A DNA stretch of 64,000 nucleotides, from the NCBI GenBank assembly GCA_900546065.1, contig URBK01000009.1, positions 1 to 64,000 of the forward strand, given 5' to 3'. The notes under the pieces were generated by a model that saw nothing but the letters and a program-made list of their open reading frames with translations, did not search any database and was not told where the DNA came from. Both the position numbers and the translations under genes were made by a program. Numbering within the stretch: position 1 is the stretch's first letter; every line of letters begins with the position of its first letter. This DNA comes from an uncultured Alistipes sp. (GTDB lineage: Bacteria > Bacteroidota > Bacteroidia > Bacteroidales > Rikenellaceae). Below are positions 26,919 to 36,607 of this stretch, piece after piece.

Positions 26919-28247
26919 TCAATCCAATATGCGGATCTTCAGATTACGGTAGTGAACCTCATCGTTATGATCCTGAAGCAATATATATCCTTCGCTGTCG
27001 GCCGCGAAGCCCTTCACTCGGGCAAACTTGCTGTGCGAGACGATCGTGTCCCACATCATGTTGCCGCGTTCGTATTCGAGGATCCTGTGTCCGTTGATCC
27101 AATGCTCGACCTTGTTTCCGCGCACGACGATGCGGGCCGTATTCCAGCCATACTTGTCGACATACTGCCACCCCTGCGCGGAAATCAGATCGTACAACGA
27201 ACCCAGACGGCGGTTGCCGTTGAAGCCCATCTTGGCATCGGGATGATTCTCGTCATCGAGAATCTGGTACTCGCACCCGACGCTGCCGTTCGAATTGATG
27301 AAATACTTGATACCGCTGTTGGCACCCTTCGTGATGCGGAAGTCGACCTTCAGGTCGAAACTGCCGTACATACGGTCGGTGACGATATCTCCGGCGCCCG
27401 ACTTGGCATGTATCACCAGCTCGCCGTTCTCTACGCCCCAGCCTTTCGTCATGTCGCCTCCAGAGAGGCTCTTCCAACCCTGCAGATCGCGTCCGTTGAA
27501 CAGCAGCTGCCACCCTTCGGCAGCCTCTCGCGGTGAGATGCTGTTAAGAATATGGTTGCGCTCGGGAATCGCATCGCTCACAGGCGTAAGATCCGACGAC
27601 AGGTCTCCGGTCTTGATACGTATGTTGCGCCAGCGGATCGTCGTACCGGCCTTTTCGTCCGAGTCGCCTATCTCGTGCACCTGCAGGGCTATGAAACCCT
27701 CACTGTCGGCATCGTCCACGATATCGGCCGTAGGCACGCCGTTAACCCACACGCGCAACGAATGGCCCACAGCCTCGATACGCAGTTTGTTCCACTCGCC
27801 GTGGCGGAACGCCTCCCGAGCCTGCGGTTCGTTCTCAAGCGAATAGAGCCATCCGCGACGCGCCTCGTCATAGACGCCGCAATTACCCGCCGCTGAGGCG
27901 GGATCTATCTCGAACTGGTATCCATACACGCGGCCGTCCTGATAATCGGCACGCGACTGCGAACGGAACTGCACTCCCGAATTGACACCCTCGTCGACCT
28001 TGTACTCCATCTCAAGGATAAAGTCGCCATAACGCTCCTTGGTCGCAAGAAAAGTATTGGGCGTATTCTTGGTGCTGACGCCCACGATGGCGCCATCCTC
28101 GACCTTGAACACGGCCTTGCCACCGAGCCGCTCCCAGCCCTTGAGGTTACGTCCGTTAAAGAGCGACGTCCATCCGTCGCCGTCGTTCGCCTGCACGGCG
28201 AAACAAATGCCTGCGGCAAGCAGACATGAAAGTAGAAGTCTCTTCAT
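26919..28247 (-). CDS. Secreted protein with two DUF1080 (3-keto-disaccharide hydrolase) domains
   Basis: 442 aa from ATG 28247, opening a signal peptide (cleavage near AVQA, residue 20). Two concanavalin-like DUF1080 domains repeat the same elements: GWTSLFNGRNLKGWERLGG / GWQLLFNGRDLQGWKSLSG at their starts (about 24 and 245), then EYKVDEGVNSGVQFR / DFRITKGANSGIKYF, and YQFEIDP / YQILDDENHPD. DUF1080 proteins have recently been linked to cleavage of 3-keto-glycosides and 3-keto-disaccharides. The Gfo/Idh gene in the same operon would be the matching oxidase. It follows kdsD by 48 bases but probably not for functional reasons. Confidence 0.88.
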   Translation of the reverse strand: MKRLLLSCLLAAGICFAVQANDGDGWTSLFNGRNLKGWERLGGKAVFKVEDGAIVGVSTKNTPNTFLATKERYGDFILEMEYKVDEGVNSGVQFRSQSRADYQDGRVYGYQFEIDPASAAGNCGVYDEARRGWLYSLENEPQAREAFRHGEWNKLRIEAVGHSLRVWVNGVPTADIVDDADSEGFIALQVHEIGDSDEKAGTTIRWRNIRIKTGDLSSDLTPVSDAIPERNHILNSISPREAAEGWQLLFNGRDLQGWKSLSGGDMTKGWGVENGELVIHAKSGAGDIVTDRMYGSFDLKVDFRITKGANSGIKYFINSNGSVGCEYQILDDENHPDAKMGFNGNRRLGSLYDLISAQGWQYVDKYGWNTARIVVRGNKVEHWINGHRILEYERGNMMWDTIVSHSKFARVKGFAADSEGYILLQDHNDEVHYRNLKIRILD

Positions 28248-28295
28248 TTCAGGGTTCGTTTTAGCGGCCGGCACTGCCGGCCGAAAAGTTGTCGG

Positions 28296-29264
28296 TTATA
28301 GTTTTATGTCGTATATCTGTATCACGCCCTTCAATTTACCATCATCGTCGACGGCAAGCAGCGAGTTGACCTTGTAGCGCGTCATCTTCTTCTCCGCCTC
28401 GATGAGCTTCGCCCCGACGTTTATCGTCTTGGGCGAGCGCGTGGCTATGTCGATGGCCTTGATGTTGAAAAACTCGCTCTGGCGGCTCTCCATGGCACGG
28501 CGTATGTCGCCATCCGTAACGATGCCTTCGATGCGGTCGTTCTCGATAATCACGATAAGTCCCAGACCGCCGCGGCTGACCGTATGTATCATCTCCGTAG
28601 CACCGCAGTCGGGCCCTACGATCGGGAGGTCATGGCTGCGCATCACATTGCCTACGGTCATCAGCAGGCGGCGTCCCAGACTGCCGCCCGGATGCAGACG
28701 CGCAAAATCCATCGACGTGAAGTTGCGGGCCTTCATCAGCGCTACGGCCAATGCATCGCCCATAGCTATCTGCGCCGTGGTCGAGGTCGTCGGCGCCAGA
28801 TGCAGTATGCATGCCTCCTGACGCACCCCTATGTCGAGATGCAGGGCGCTGTTCTTGGCCAGCGTCGAATCGGGATTTCCCGTCATCGAGATCAACAGAT
28901 TGCCGTTGCTGTGTATGAAAGGTACGATCTTCAACACCTCGTCCGTCTCGCCAGAATACGATAACGCCAGAATCACGTCATCGGCCGAGATCATGCCCAG
29001 ATCGCCGTGGAACGCCTCCCCCGGGTGGAGGAAGAAACTCGGCGTGCCGGTGCTTGCCAGCGTGGCCGCGATCTTGCGGCCCACGAGTCCCGACTTGCCC
29101 ATACCCGTGACTATAACCTTGCCGCGGCTCTCCAGTATGCTGTTCACTACGGCGACGAAATTACCGTCGAGCATATCCGCCATGCGTTCCAACGCTTCGG
29201 CCTCGGTGCGTAGCGTCCGGCGCGCAAGGTCGAGAATCTCCTGTGAAGTCAATACACTGTCCAT
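28296..29264 (-). CDS. kdsD: Arabinose-5-phosphate isomerase
   Basis: 322 aa: SIS sugar-isomerase domain (about 40-180, with GMGKSGLVGRKIAATLASTG and SYSGETDEV) followed by two CBS domains (about 205-322). It converts ribulose 5-phosphate to arabinose 5-phosphate, the precursor of Kdo. Length and domain order match KdsD/KpsF. Third of the run kdsB-kdsA-kdsD, which together supply CMP-Kdo for lipopolysaccharide. Confidence 0.94.
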   Translation of the reverse strand: MDSVLTSQEILDLARRTLRTEAEALERMADMLDGNFVAVVNSILESRGKVIVTGMGKSGLVGRKIAATLASTGTPSFFLHPGEAFHGDLGMISADDVILALSYSGETDEVLKIVPFIHSNGNLLISMTGNPDSTLAKNSALHLDIGVRQEACILHLAPTTSTTAQIAMGDALAVALMKARNFTSMDFARLHPGGSLGRRLLMTVGNVMRSHDLPIVGPDCGATEMIHTVSRGGLGLIVIIENDRIEGIVTDGDIRRAMESRQSEFFNIKAIDIATRSPKTINVGAKLIEAEKKMTRYKVNSLLAVDDDGKLKGVIQIYDIKL

Positions 29265-29426
29265 TATAAGGTTTCTATACTTTTTATATTCATTTCAGCC
29301 GACAACCGGCTCTCTTACGGTTTCCGGGCACATAATCCCATAACCGCAAACCCCTGTTCCACACACCGTGCAGCTGTGTCAAATATCTTCTAAAATCTAC
29401 CTGTCCTCGTCACCGCGGCCGCAATA

Positions 29427-30173
29427 TCAGAGCAGAGAGGCTATCACGCCCTCCAGATCATCCAGCCGGAGCATATTGGGGCCGTCACTCAACGCATGGT
29501 CGGGATCGGGATGCACCTCGAAGAAGAATCCGTTGGCACCGAATGCCTTCGCAGCCAAAGCCATCGCCGGCACAAACTCGCGGTTGCCGCCCGTCTTTCC
29601 GCCTGCGGCGCCCGGACGCTGCACGCTGTGCGTACAATCCATCACCACCGTGGGCGATATATGCAACATGTCGGGTATGTTGCGGAAATCGACCACAAGA
29701 TTGTTGTATCCGTACATGTTGCCGCGCTCGGTGAGCCACACCTCGCCCGCACCCGAACGTATGCACTTCTCATACGGATATTTCATATCCTCGCCCGAGA
29801 GGAACTGCGCCTTCTTGATGTTGATGGTGCGTCCCGTCCTTGCAGCCGCCGTCAACAGATCGGTCTGACGGCACAGGAATGCCGGTATCTGGATCACGTC
29901 GACAACCTCGCCGACGGGTGCCGCCTGATACGACTCGTGTATGTCGGTAAGCAGCTTGAGGCCCCACTTGCGGCGAACGTCGTCCAGCATCTGCAACCCG
30001 CGCTCCATACCCACACCGCGATACGACTCCAGCGATGTACGGTTCGCCTTGTCGAACGACGCCTTGAATATTATGTCCACGCCAAGGCTGCGGTTTATCT
30101 CAACCAACCGCTCGGCAACGGTGTCCAGCAACTCCGCCGACTCGATCACACAAGGTCCAGCTATGAATTTCAT
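29427..30173 (-). CDS. kdsA: 3-deoxy-8-phosphooctulonate (Kdo-8-phosphate) synthase
   Basis: Condenses arabinose 5-phosphate with phosphoenolpyruvate. 248 aa from ATG 30173 (MKFIAGPCVIES), slightly shorter at the N-terminus than the E. coli enzyme; the frame is open upstream but the extension shows no similarity. Motifs: AGPCVIE, FKASFDKANRTS, TDIHE, IPAFLCRQTDLL, VMDCTHSVQRPG and FFFEVHPDPD. The Cys in AGPCV and the His and Glu ligands suggest either metal-dependent or independent class; I did not decide. Preceded by kdsB (52 bases). Confidence 0.94.
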   Translation of the reverse strand: MKFIAGPCVIESAELLDTVAERLVEINRSLGVDIIFKASFDKANRTSLESYRGVGMERGLQMLDDVRRKWGLKLLTDIHESYQAAPVGEVVDVIQIPAFLCRQTDLLTAAARTGRTINIKKAQFLSGEDMKYPYEKCIRSGAGEVWLTERGNMYGYNNLVVDFRNIPDMLHISPTVVMDCTHSVQRPGAAGGKTGGNREFVPAMALAAKAFGANGFFFEVHPDPDHALSDGPNMLRLDDLEGVIASLL

Positions 30174-30225
30174 ACGCTCGATTTTCTCCGATTTTTCTGT
30201 TATGTATTCTATATAGGGTGTAGCC

Positions 30226-30984
30226 TCAACGTTCGGGATGCTGCCGCAGGAACTCCTCGGCACGCGCCAGATCCTCCGGCGTGTCAATTCCAACGGTCTC
30301 CACGTTGGTTATGCCTACGCCGATACGGTAGCCGTTCTCCAGCCATCGCAACTGTTCGAGCGATTCGGCCTGCTCGAGAGTCGAGGGTGGCAGCGACGTG
30401 ACTCGCCGCAACACATCGCTGCGAAAAGCATACAGACCGATATGTTTATAGAAGGTATGACGCTGCAGCCACTCGCTGCGGTCGACACCCCGAAGATACG
30501 GTATAACCGACCGCGAGAAGTACAACGCATGCAGCTTGTCGTCTATGACCACCTTCGGCGAATTGGGATTCTCCAACGCCGCCATGCCGTCACTCTCAGA
30601 GAAGGGCTTCACAAGCGTGGCGATCTCCGTTGCCACGTCATCGAAACATGCCATGACGGCATTCAGCTGCGAGGCCGTGATGAAAGGCTCGTCTCCCTGT
30701 ACGTTTATCACGCCGTCGAACTCCGCCCCTTGCTTGCAGTAGGCCTCATAACAACGGTCCGTGCCGCTGCGATGCTTGTCCGAGGTCATAACCACACGGC
30801 CGCCGAAGGCCTCTACGGCATCCGCAATACGCTTATCGTCCGTAGCCACGATCGTGTCGGGCACTACGGCCGAGACCCTTTCGTAGACACGGCGTATGAC
30901 GGGCTTGCCCCCCAGCATGGCCAGAGGCTTGCCCTCGAAACGCGTCGACGCATATCGCGCCGGTATTATCGCTATGAATCGCAT
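30226..30984 (-). CDS. kdsB: 3-deoxy-manno-octulosonate cytidylyltransferase (CMP-Kdo synthetase)
   Basis: Activates Kdo with CTP for transfer to lipid A. 252 aa from ATG 30984 ([22 protein letters not shown]), the family N-terminus with the nucleotide-binding R-x-x-S-x-R-F motif; also [20 protein letters not shown] and [10 protein letters not shown]. The upstream frame to 31026 is unlike the family. Gap of 69 bases to lon upstream. Confidence 0.95.
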   Translation of the reverse strand: MRFIAIIPARYASTRFEGKPLAMLGGKPVIRRVYERVSAVVPDTIVATDDKRIADAVEAFGGRVVMTSDKHRSGTDRCYEAYCKQGAEFDGVINVQGDEPFITASQLNAVMACFDDVATEIATLVKPFSESDGMAALENPNSPKVVIDDKLHALYFSRSVIPYLRGVDRSEWLQRHTFYKHIGLYAFRSDVLRRVTSLPPSTLEQAESLEQLRWLENGYRIGVGITNVETVGIDTPEDLARAEEFLRQHPER

Positions 30985-31053
30985 ATTATGCCATATATAC
31001 AGCAGGCGCGGCCGCATCGCGGACACATCCGCGACACGGCCGCGCCGCTCGTT

Positions 31054-33483
31054 TTACTTCTTCAACGCCAGATCAAGCACTTCGGATATGTTCTTCACAT
31101 AGTGGAACGTCAGACCCTTTATGTAATCCGGCTTTATCTCCTCGATATCCTTACGGTTATCCTCGCACAGTATAAGATCGGTGATACCGGCGCGCTTGGC
31201 CGCAAGGATCTTCTCCTTTATTCCGCCCACGGGCATCACACGGCCGCGCAAGGTCATCTCGCCCGTCATCGCTATGCGTTCGCAAACCTCACGGTGCGTG
31301 AACGTCGAGACGATCGACGTAACCATCGTTATGCCGGCCGAAGGACCATCCTTCGGGATGGCTCCCTCGGGGACGTGGATGTTGAGGTTGTGTTTCTCGA
31401 ACATCTCGGGCGAAATATACAGCTCCTCGCAGTGAGCCTGCACCCACTCGTATGCTATCGTTGCCGACTCCTTCATCACGTCGCCCAGATTTCCCGTAAG
31501 GCTCAACCCTCCCTTGCCGGGCGTAAGCACCGACTCGATGTAGAGGATCTCGCCGCCCACGGACGTCCATGCCAGACCCGTCACAACGCCGATCATGCCG
31601 CCGATCTCGTACTCATCCTTGCGGAAGATGGGCTTGCCCAGAATCTTCACCACATCCTCGGCCGTGATCTCGGGCTGATAGGGCTCATCAAAGGCGATAT
31701 TCTTGGCCCGTGCACGGGCTATCTTCGCCAGATTCTTATCCAGCGAACGCACACCCGATTCGCGCGTGTACTCGGTGATGATCTTCTCGATGACGGCATC
31801 CGACAGTACAAGTTCGCCCTCCTTTATACCGTGCGCCTCGCACTGCTTGCGGACGAGGTGTTGCGATGCTATGCGAACCTTGTCCTCGGTGATATATCCC
31901 GGGATGTTGATCATCTCCATACGGTCGCGCAGCGCGGGGTTGATGCCGCTAACGTCATTGGCCGTAGCGATGAACAGCACCTTCGACAGATCGTACTCCG
32001 TATCGAGGTAGTTGTCGTGGAAGGTGGTATTCTGCTCGGGGTCGAGCACCTCGAGAAGCGCGCTCGACGGATCGCCGTGGTTGCTTACCGTCACCTTGTC
32101 CACCTCGTCGAGTATGATCACCGGATTGGACGAACCGCACCGTTTGATAGTCTGGATGATACGTCCGGGCATGGCGCCGATGTAGGTACGGCGGTGGCCT
32201 CGTATCTCGGCCTCATCGTGCAGGCCGCCGAGAGATATGCGGCCGAACTTGCGTCCCAAGGCCGTAGCCACGGAACGTCCGAGCGACGTCTTGCCCACAC
32301 CCGGAGGCCCGTAGAGGCACAGTATGGGCGACTTCATGTCTCCCTTGAGCTTTATGACGGCCAGATGTTCCAGAATACGCTCCTTGACCTCCTCCAGACC
32401 GAAGTGGTCGGCATCGAGCTGACGGCGCGCGCACGTCAGGTCGAGGTTGTCCTGCGTCACGTCATTCCACGGCAGCTCGAGCATCAGCTGCAGATAGGTC
32501 ATCTGTACCGAATACTCCGCCACGGCGGGATTCAGACGCTCCACCTTCGAGAGTTCCTTCTCGAAAAGTTCGCCGACCTCCTTGGGCCAATTCTTCTTGG
32601 CCGCAGCCTCGCGCATCTGCTCGATCTCGGCATCCGTACTGTCACCCAGCTCGTCCTGTATCGTGCGCATCTGCTGCTGCAGGTAGTAGTCGCGCTGCTG
32701 CTTGTCGATCTCGCGCTTAACCTTCTCCTGTATCTCGCCCTTGAGCTCGGCCAGCTGCTGCTCGCGGACCAATATCTCCAGCAGCTTGCGCGCACGCGCC
32801 AGAAGTCCCGGCGCCTCCAGCAGAGCCTGACGGTCCTCGTCCGAGAAGTCCATGTTCGAGCAGATGAAGTTTATCAGCCCGCGCTGCGAGTCGATATTCT
32901 TTATGGCAAAGGCCGCCTCCTTGGGCATCGACGGCGAGATGTTGATTATATTGAGCGACACCTCGCGCACCGAGTCCACCAGAGCCTGAAACTCGACATA
33001 GCCCGCATCGGGCTGCGAGTCGCGTATGGTGCGCACCGTAGCGCGCAGATAGGGTTCCGACTGCAGGTACTCGCCCACCTCGATCTTCTCCAGACCGCTC
33101 AGGATAACCGTCAGATTGCCGTTCGGCATCTCCAGAATCTTGATTATGCGGGCCGCCGTACCGACCTTGTACATGTCGTCCGGAGCCGGTATCTCGACCT
33201 CGCTCTCACGCTGCAGCACGGCTCCCAGCAAGCCGCCCTCGGCATTGACGTCACGCACGAGCTTTATGCTCTTCTCGCGGCCGACGGTAATGGGTGTGAT
33301 GGCGCCCGGGAAGAGCACCGAACTGCGTAATGACAATATGGGCAGCGATTCGGGGATGGCCACATTCTCGGTCACCTCGTCGCCGCCGGTTATGATGGGT
33401 ATGACCTGATGTTTTCCGTCGAGCACATCGGGCATGACGTCAAAATCGGTCAAATCGATATTATCTTTCTTCTTGTTACTCAT
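31054..33483 (-). CDS. lon: ATP-dependent protease Lon
   Basis: 809 aa. N-terminal substrate-binding domain with coiled coil (about 1-310), AAA+ module with Walker [10 protein letters not shown], and the C-terminal serine-lysine protease domain with the catalytic Ser in [11 protein letters not shown] and Lys in [14 protein letters not shown]. It degrades misfolded and regulatory proteins in the cytoplasm. Full length, with an acidic N-terminal extension of about 40 residues ([16 protein letters not shown]) common in Bacteroidetes. First gene of a long minus-strand run that includes the kds genes. Confidence 0.97.
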   Translation of the reverse strand: MSNKKKDNIDLTDFDVMPDVLDGKHQVIPIITGGDEVTENVAIPESLPILSLRSSVLFPGAITPITVGREKSIKLVRDVNAEGGLLGAVLQRESEVEIPAPDDMYKVGTAARIIKILEMPNGNLTVILSGLEKIEVGEYLQSEPYLRATVRTIRDSQPDAGYVEFQALVDSVREVSLNIINISPSMPKEAAFAIKNIDSQRGLINFICSNMDFSDEDRQALLEAPGLLARARKLLEILVREQQLAELKGEIQEKVKREIDKQQRDYYLQQQMRTIQDELGDSTDAEIEQMREAAAKKNWPKEVGELFEKELSKVERLNPAVAEYSVQMTYLQLMLELPWNDVTQDNLDLTCARRQLDADHFGLEEVKERILEHLAVIKLKGDMKSPILCLYGPPGVGKTSLGRSVATALGRKFGRISLGGLHDEAEIRGHRRTYIGAMPGRIIQTIKRCGSSNPVIILDEVDKVTVSNHGDPSSALLEVLDPEQNTTFHDNYLDTEYDLSKVLFIATANDVSGINPALRDRMEMINIPGYITEDKVRIASQHLVRKQCEAHGIKEGELVLSDAVIEKIITEYTRESGVRSLDKNLAKIARARAKNIAFDEPYQPEITAEDVVKILGKPIFRKDEYEIGGMIGVVTGLAWTSVGGEILYIESVLTPGKGGLSLTGNLGDVMKESATIAYEWVQAHCEELYISPEMFEKHNLNIHVPEGAIPKDGPSAGITMVTSIVSTFTHREVCERIAMTGEMTLRGRVMPVGGIKEKILAAKRAGITDLILCEDNRKDIEEIKPDYIKGLTFHYVKNISEVLDLALKK

Positions 33484-33504
33484 AGTTACACTCCTTCACG
33501 GTTG

Positions 33505-33512
33505 CAAATATA
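33505..33512 (-). promoter_or_regulatory. Candidate -7 element for lon
   Basis: Minus strand TATATTTG, 21 bases before the lon ATG. No TTTG at the -33 position. Confidence 0.45.
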
Positions 33513-33722
33513 ATATTTTTTGGCCGGAATCGCCTCGGGGTTTAACACTTTGTTAATAACTTCCGGGCACTGAACTCCCCGCAGGCGGCCCCGTAACCTT
33601 ATTTCATTTCAGAACGTAAACGACACCCCTTATCGTATGTAACCCCATAACAAACGGCACCATTTCTCTCCCCGAAGTCGGCAATCGTCGCCCGTATCCT
33701 CCGCTCCATGGTCGGTGCAACT

Positions 33723-33752
33723 TTTGCATTTTGGTTATTTTTAGTATCTTCG
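33723..33752 (+). promoter_or_regulatory. Candidate promoter for the NhaD-like transporter
   Basis: TTTG (33723-33726), 18-base spacer, TATCTTCG (33745-33752), one mismatch from TAnnTTTG. Predicted start about 33759, 27 bases before the ATG. Confidence 0.4.
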
Positions 33753-33785
33753 CCCCAAAATTTCACAAATTATTTCACGAACTCA

Positions 33786-35084
33786 ATGCACCAATTGGAA
33801 CCATGGGCGATGATCCCCTTCGTCCTGATGTTGTTAAGCATAGCCGTAATGCCTCTGACCGCCGGGAAGTGGTGGCAGAGCAACCTGCACAAGCTATACG
33901 TATCGTTCGCACTGGCCATCGCCGCCGGAATATATCTCGAGATGAACGGCTTGGGAGAGAATCTCCTGCATCAGATGCTCTACGACTATCTGCCCTTCAT
34001 CATACTGCTCGCCTCGCTCTTCATCGTCACGGGAGGCATACGCATCGAGGGCAACGTAGCACCGACCCCCGCAGCCAATGTATCAATACTGTGCAGCGGC
34101 TTTGTCCTCGCCTCGTTCATGGGGACAACCGGCGCCGCAATGCTGCTCATACGCCGCCTCATAGAGATCAACCGCCAACGCAAATACAAAACCCACACCA
34201 TATTGTTCTTCATAGCATTGGTGGCCAACTGCGGCGGTATCCTCACGCCGCTGGGCGATCCCCCGCTCTTCCTGCTCTATCTGCGCGGGGCCGACTTCTT
34301 CTGGTTCATGAACCTCGCCCCGCAATGGCTCTTCACGGGAGGCCTGCTGATCCTCATATACTATTTCACTGACCGCCACTACTTCGGCAAAGAGTCTGCC
34401 GAAGTGCGCGGCATACGCTCTGACAACGGCGCCAAGATACGCATAACGGGCAAACGCAACATATTGGCCCTCATAGCCATCGTGCTGACCGTTTCGCTCG
34501 TCAACCACTCATACATCACGGCCATGGCCGACCCCGAGGCTCCGTTCTACATACGTTTCCTGCGTGAGATCCTCCTCGTTGTCATAGCCGTCGTCTCGCT
34601 GGCGATCACACGCAGCACGATACGCCGCGCAAACAGCTTCTCATGGGAGCCCATAGTCGAGGTCGCCGTACTCTTCGTCGGCATCTTCGCCACCATGACC
34701 CCCGCCCTTATATACCTCAACGCCAACGCCGCAGCACTCGGACTGACACATCCGTGGCAGTTCTACTACGGCACGGGAGCCCTGTCGCAATTCCTCGACA
34801 ACGCCCCCACGGCCCTCGCCTTCCACACCGTCGCAACAGGCCTGCCACATGTCGACGGAATCGAATATGTGGCCGACATCCCCGAGATGCTGCTCGCAGC
34901 CATATCGCTCGGAGCCGTATTCTTCGGCGCCATGACATACATCGGCAACGGCCCCAACTTCATGGTCAAGTCCATAGCCGAGCAGAGCGGCATCCGCATG
35001 CCGAGCTTCTTCGGATATATGTTCAAGTTCTCGCTCATCATACTCCTGCCAGTATACATACTCATGCAGCTGATATTTTTATAG
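33786..35084 (+). CDS. NhaD-like sodium/proton antiporter (ion transporter superfamily)
   Basis: 432 aa from ATG 33786 (MHQLEPWAMIPFVLML); the frame is open to 33708 but that stretch overlaps a promoter. About eleven TM helices. The family signatures are visible: FMGTTGAAMLLIRR in the first repeat, NCGGILTPLGDPPLF, FLDNAPTALAF and GAMTYIGNGPNFMVKS in the second, matching NhaD/ArsB-type carriers. Bacteroidetes members are annotated as Na+/H+ antiporters; a dicarboxylate substrate is less likely but not excluded. Single gene with a bidirectional terminator after it. Confidence 0.82.
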   Translation: MHQLEPWAMIPFVLMLLSIAVMPLTAGKWWQSNLHKLYVSFALAIAAGIYLEMNGLGENLLHQMLYDYLPFIILLASLFIVTGGIRIEGNVAPTPAANVSILCSGFVLASFMGTTGAAMLLIRRLIEINRQRKYKTHTILFFIALVANCGGILTPLGDPPLFLLYLRGADFFWFMNLAPQWLFTGGLLILIYYFTDRHYFGKESAEVRGIRSDNGAKIRITGKRNILALIAIVLTVSLVNHSYITAMADPEAPFYIRFLREILLVVIAVVSLAITRSTIRRANSFSWEPIVEVAVLFVGIFATMTPALIYLNANAAALGLTHPWQFYYGTGALSQFLDNAPTALAFHTVATGLPHVDGIEYVADIPEMLLAAISLGAVFFGAMTYIGNGPNFMVKSIAEQSGIRMPSFFGYMFKFSLIILLPVYILMQLIFL

Positions 35085-35124
35085 TTTATTTATAGCCCGA
35101 AAAGAACATCTCCACAGATAAAGA

Positions 35125-35157
35125 AAGCCCCGATCCAAATGTCGATCGGGGCTTTTG
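35125..35157. terminator. Bidirectional terminator between converging genes
   Basis: AAAGCCCCGATC (35125-35136) pairs perfectly with GATCGGGGCTTT (35145-35156); 8-base loop, T-run on both strands. It serves the transporter on the plus strand and the membrane/TPR-like gene on the minus strand. Confidence 0.88.
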
Positions 35158-35178
35158 CCTTGTTGTAACGAACATGCG

Positions 35179-36600
35179 TCACATCGCAGCATAGAGATAG
35201 CTCCAGAAACTGTCGGGATATGCCGCACGCGCGTCGTCGTAACGGCCGGCATCCATCAATGCGGCGAACTTGTCGAAGGCCTCCGTGCGGAAACTGCTGA
35301 ACGAATAGCGTTTCAAGATGTCGGGATTCTGCCGTGCAAGCACCAAAAGAGCCTCCTCGTAATATCGCGGCAAGACATCACTCTCGGAATAGGCGCTGGC
35401 ATAGATGCGCGAAAAGAGCATTGCAAACTTGTCCATCTGACGCGAAGCCAACAATCCGCACAACAATATGTCGGCACACATGCGGTTGTCGGGACGGGCA
35501 TCCCACAGACACGCCATATCCATCAACAGAGGTTCGTCGCTTGTGGCGCAGGTCAATATGTTGTCCTCTTCATGCTGCTCGGGGCTCTCCAGAAGAGAGA
35601 TCATGCGCGGCACACGGCTCTCGACCCACGATTTATGGCAGGTCGAATGCAGCAATATGCGCATATATTTCTCGGCCAGAACCGTATTTCCCTCCCGCAG
35701 GAAGGCATCCGTTATACGGCGCATCGAACGGAACGAATATCCGAGCGGTGAGAGCGAGTTGAGTTGGAACGACTGGTGTATCACCTCGTTGTCGAGACCG
35801 AGGCTACGGGCCAACAGGGCGTTGAAGTTGCACCCCACGAAATCGGCACTGCCGGCAAAGAAGAAGTCATCCGAGCCCTTAACGCCATAACGCAGGAACT
35901 TCTCTCCCAGCTGCCCCTTCTCGGCCAAAGCCAGCAGGGCGTAACGCCGCCGTACGGGATCCTCTGCCGACACTTCAGGCGAGACGATCTCCAGAATACG
36001 GTCCCAATCCTTATCCTCGGCCAGACGCTCCACCCGATAGAGGCGTTCGCGCACACGGTTTTCGAGTATCGAGAGCGACACTGCGCCCCCGGCCGCAAGC
36101 AGCACCAGCGGCACGATCACCATGCGCAGCAGCGATCTGCGGTCAAGCCCCGTATCATAATGCTCCGGACGACGTGTAACACATACGGCAACCATGGCAG
36201 CAGCAATGGCTGCAAGCGCCCATACCATCGACCCCACGCCGTCGTTGTAACGGCACTGCAGCGACACGAATATCCCGACGGGAATAAACGATATCCATGA
36301 CAGTGAGGCACGGCGCACAACGCGCCATACGACCACATCGGCACATACCATGACGATCCATCCGTAGAGAGTCTGCAACAAGGCCCCCGCCACGGCCGAA
36401 TGGTAGAATTGCAGCAGGTATGAGGCCACATACTCAAGCAGCCCCGACGGCAGCCGCGCCTGCAGCACGGCGAAGTCGGGCAGCGTCGAGAAGAACGACA
36501 TGCCCTCCATCCACCAGAGCGTATTGCGATAGGCCAGAAGCCAGAATAGGAACAGCACGGGCACCGCCACGGCCGAATGCAGCAATATGATCTTTTTCAT
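35179..36600 (-). CDS. Hypothetical membrane protein with soluble helical C-terminus (DUF6057-like)
   Basis: 473 aa. Five or six TM helices in the first 185 residues; the rest (about 190-473) is soluble and almost wholly helical, with TPR-like spacing (ALLALAEKGQLGEKFLRYG, SMRRITDAFLREGN, EEALLVLARQNPDILKRYS). I associate it with the Bacteroidetes family DUF6057, from memory only. It starts 8 bases after the stop of the haem-motif beta-propeller lipoprotein, so the two are co-transcribed and likely work together at the envelope. Function unknown. Confidence 0.6.
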   Translation of the reverse strand: MKKIILLHSAVAVPVLFLFWLLAYRNTLWWMEGMSFFSTLPDFAVLQARLPSGLLEYVASYLLQFYHSAVAGALLQTLYGWIVMVCADVVVWRVVRRASLSWISFIPVGIFVSLQCRYNDGVGSMVWALAAIAAAMVAVCVTRRPEHYDTGLDRRSLLRMVIVPLVLLAAGGAVSLSILENRVRERLYRVERLAEDKDWDRILEIVSPEVSAEDPVRRRYALLALAEKGQLGEKFLRYGVKGSDDFFFAGSADFVGCNFNALLARSLGLDNEVIHQSFQLNSLSPLGYSFRSMRRITDAFLREGNTVLAEKYMRILLHSTCHKSWVESRVPRMISLLESPEQHEEDNILTCATSDEPLLMDMACLWDARPDNRMCADILLCGLLASRQMDKFAMLFSRIYASAYSESDVLPRYYEEALLVLARQNPDILKRYSFSSFRTEAFDKFAALMDAGRYDDARAAYPDSFWSYLYAAM

Positions 36601-36607
36601 CGGGACT

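Larger units (their letters stand above)
33484..33785. other. Intergenic region between lon and the NhaD-like transporter
   Basis: 302 bases between divergent genes. It holds candidate promoter elements for each side (33505-33512 minus, 33723-33752 plus). The frame of the transporter is open from 33708, but that extension overlaps the promoter. Nothing else seen. Confidence 0.6.

Noticed and set aside
30238-33330. A 1,030-codon open frame on the plus strand opposite lon and kdsB
   Set aside because: It is fully antisense to well-recognised genes, has no start context or similarity, and its length follows from the GC-rich codon pattern of the real genes.
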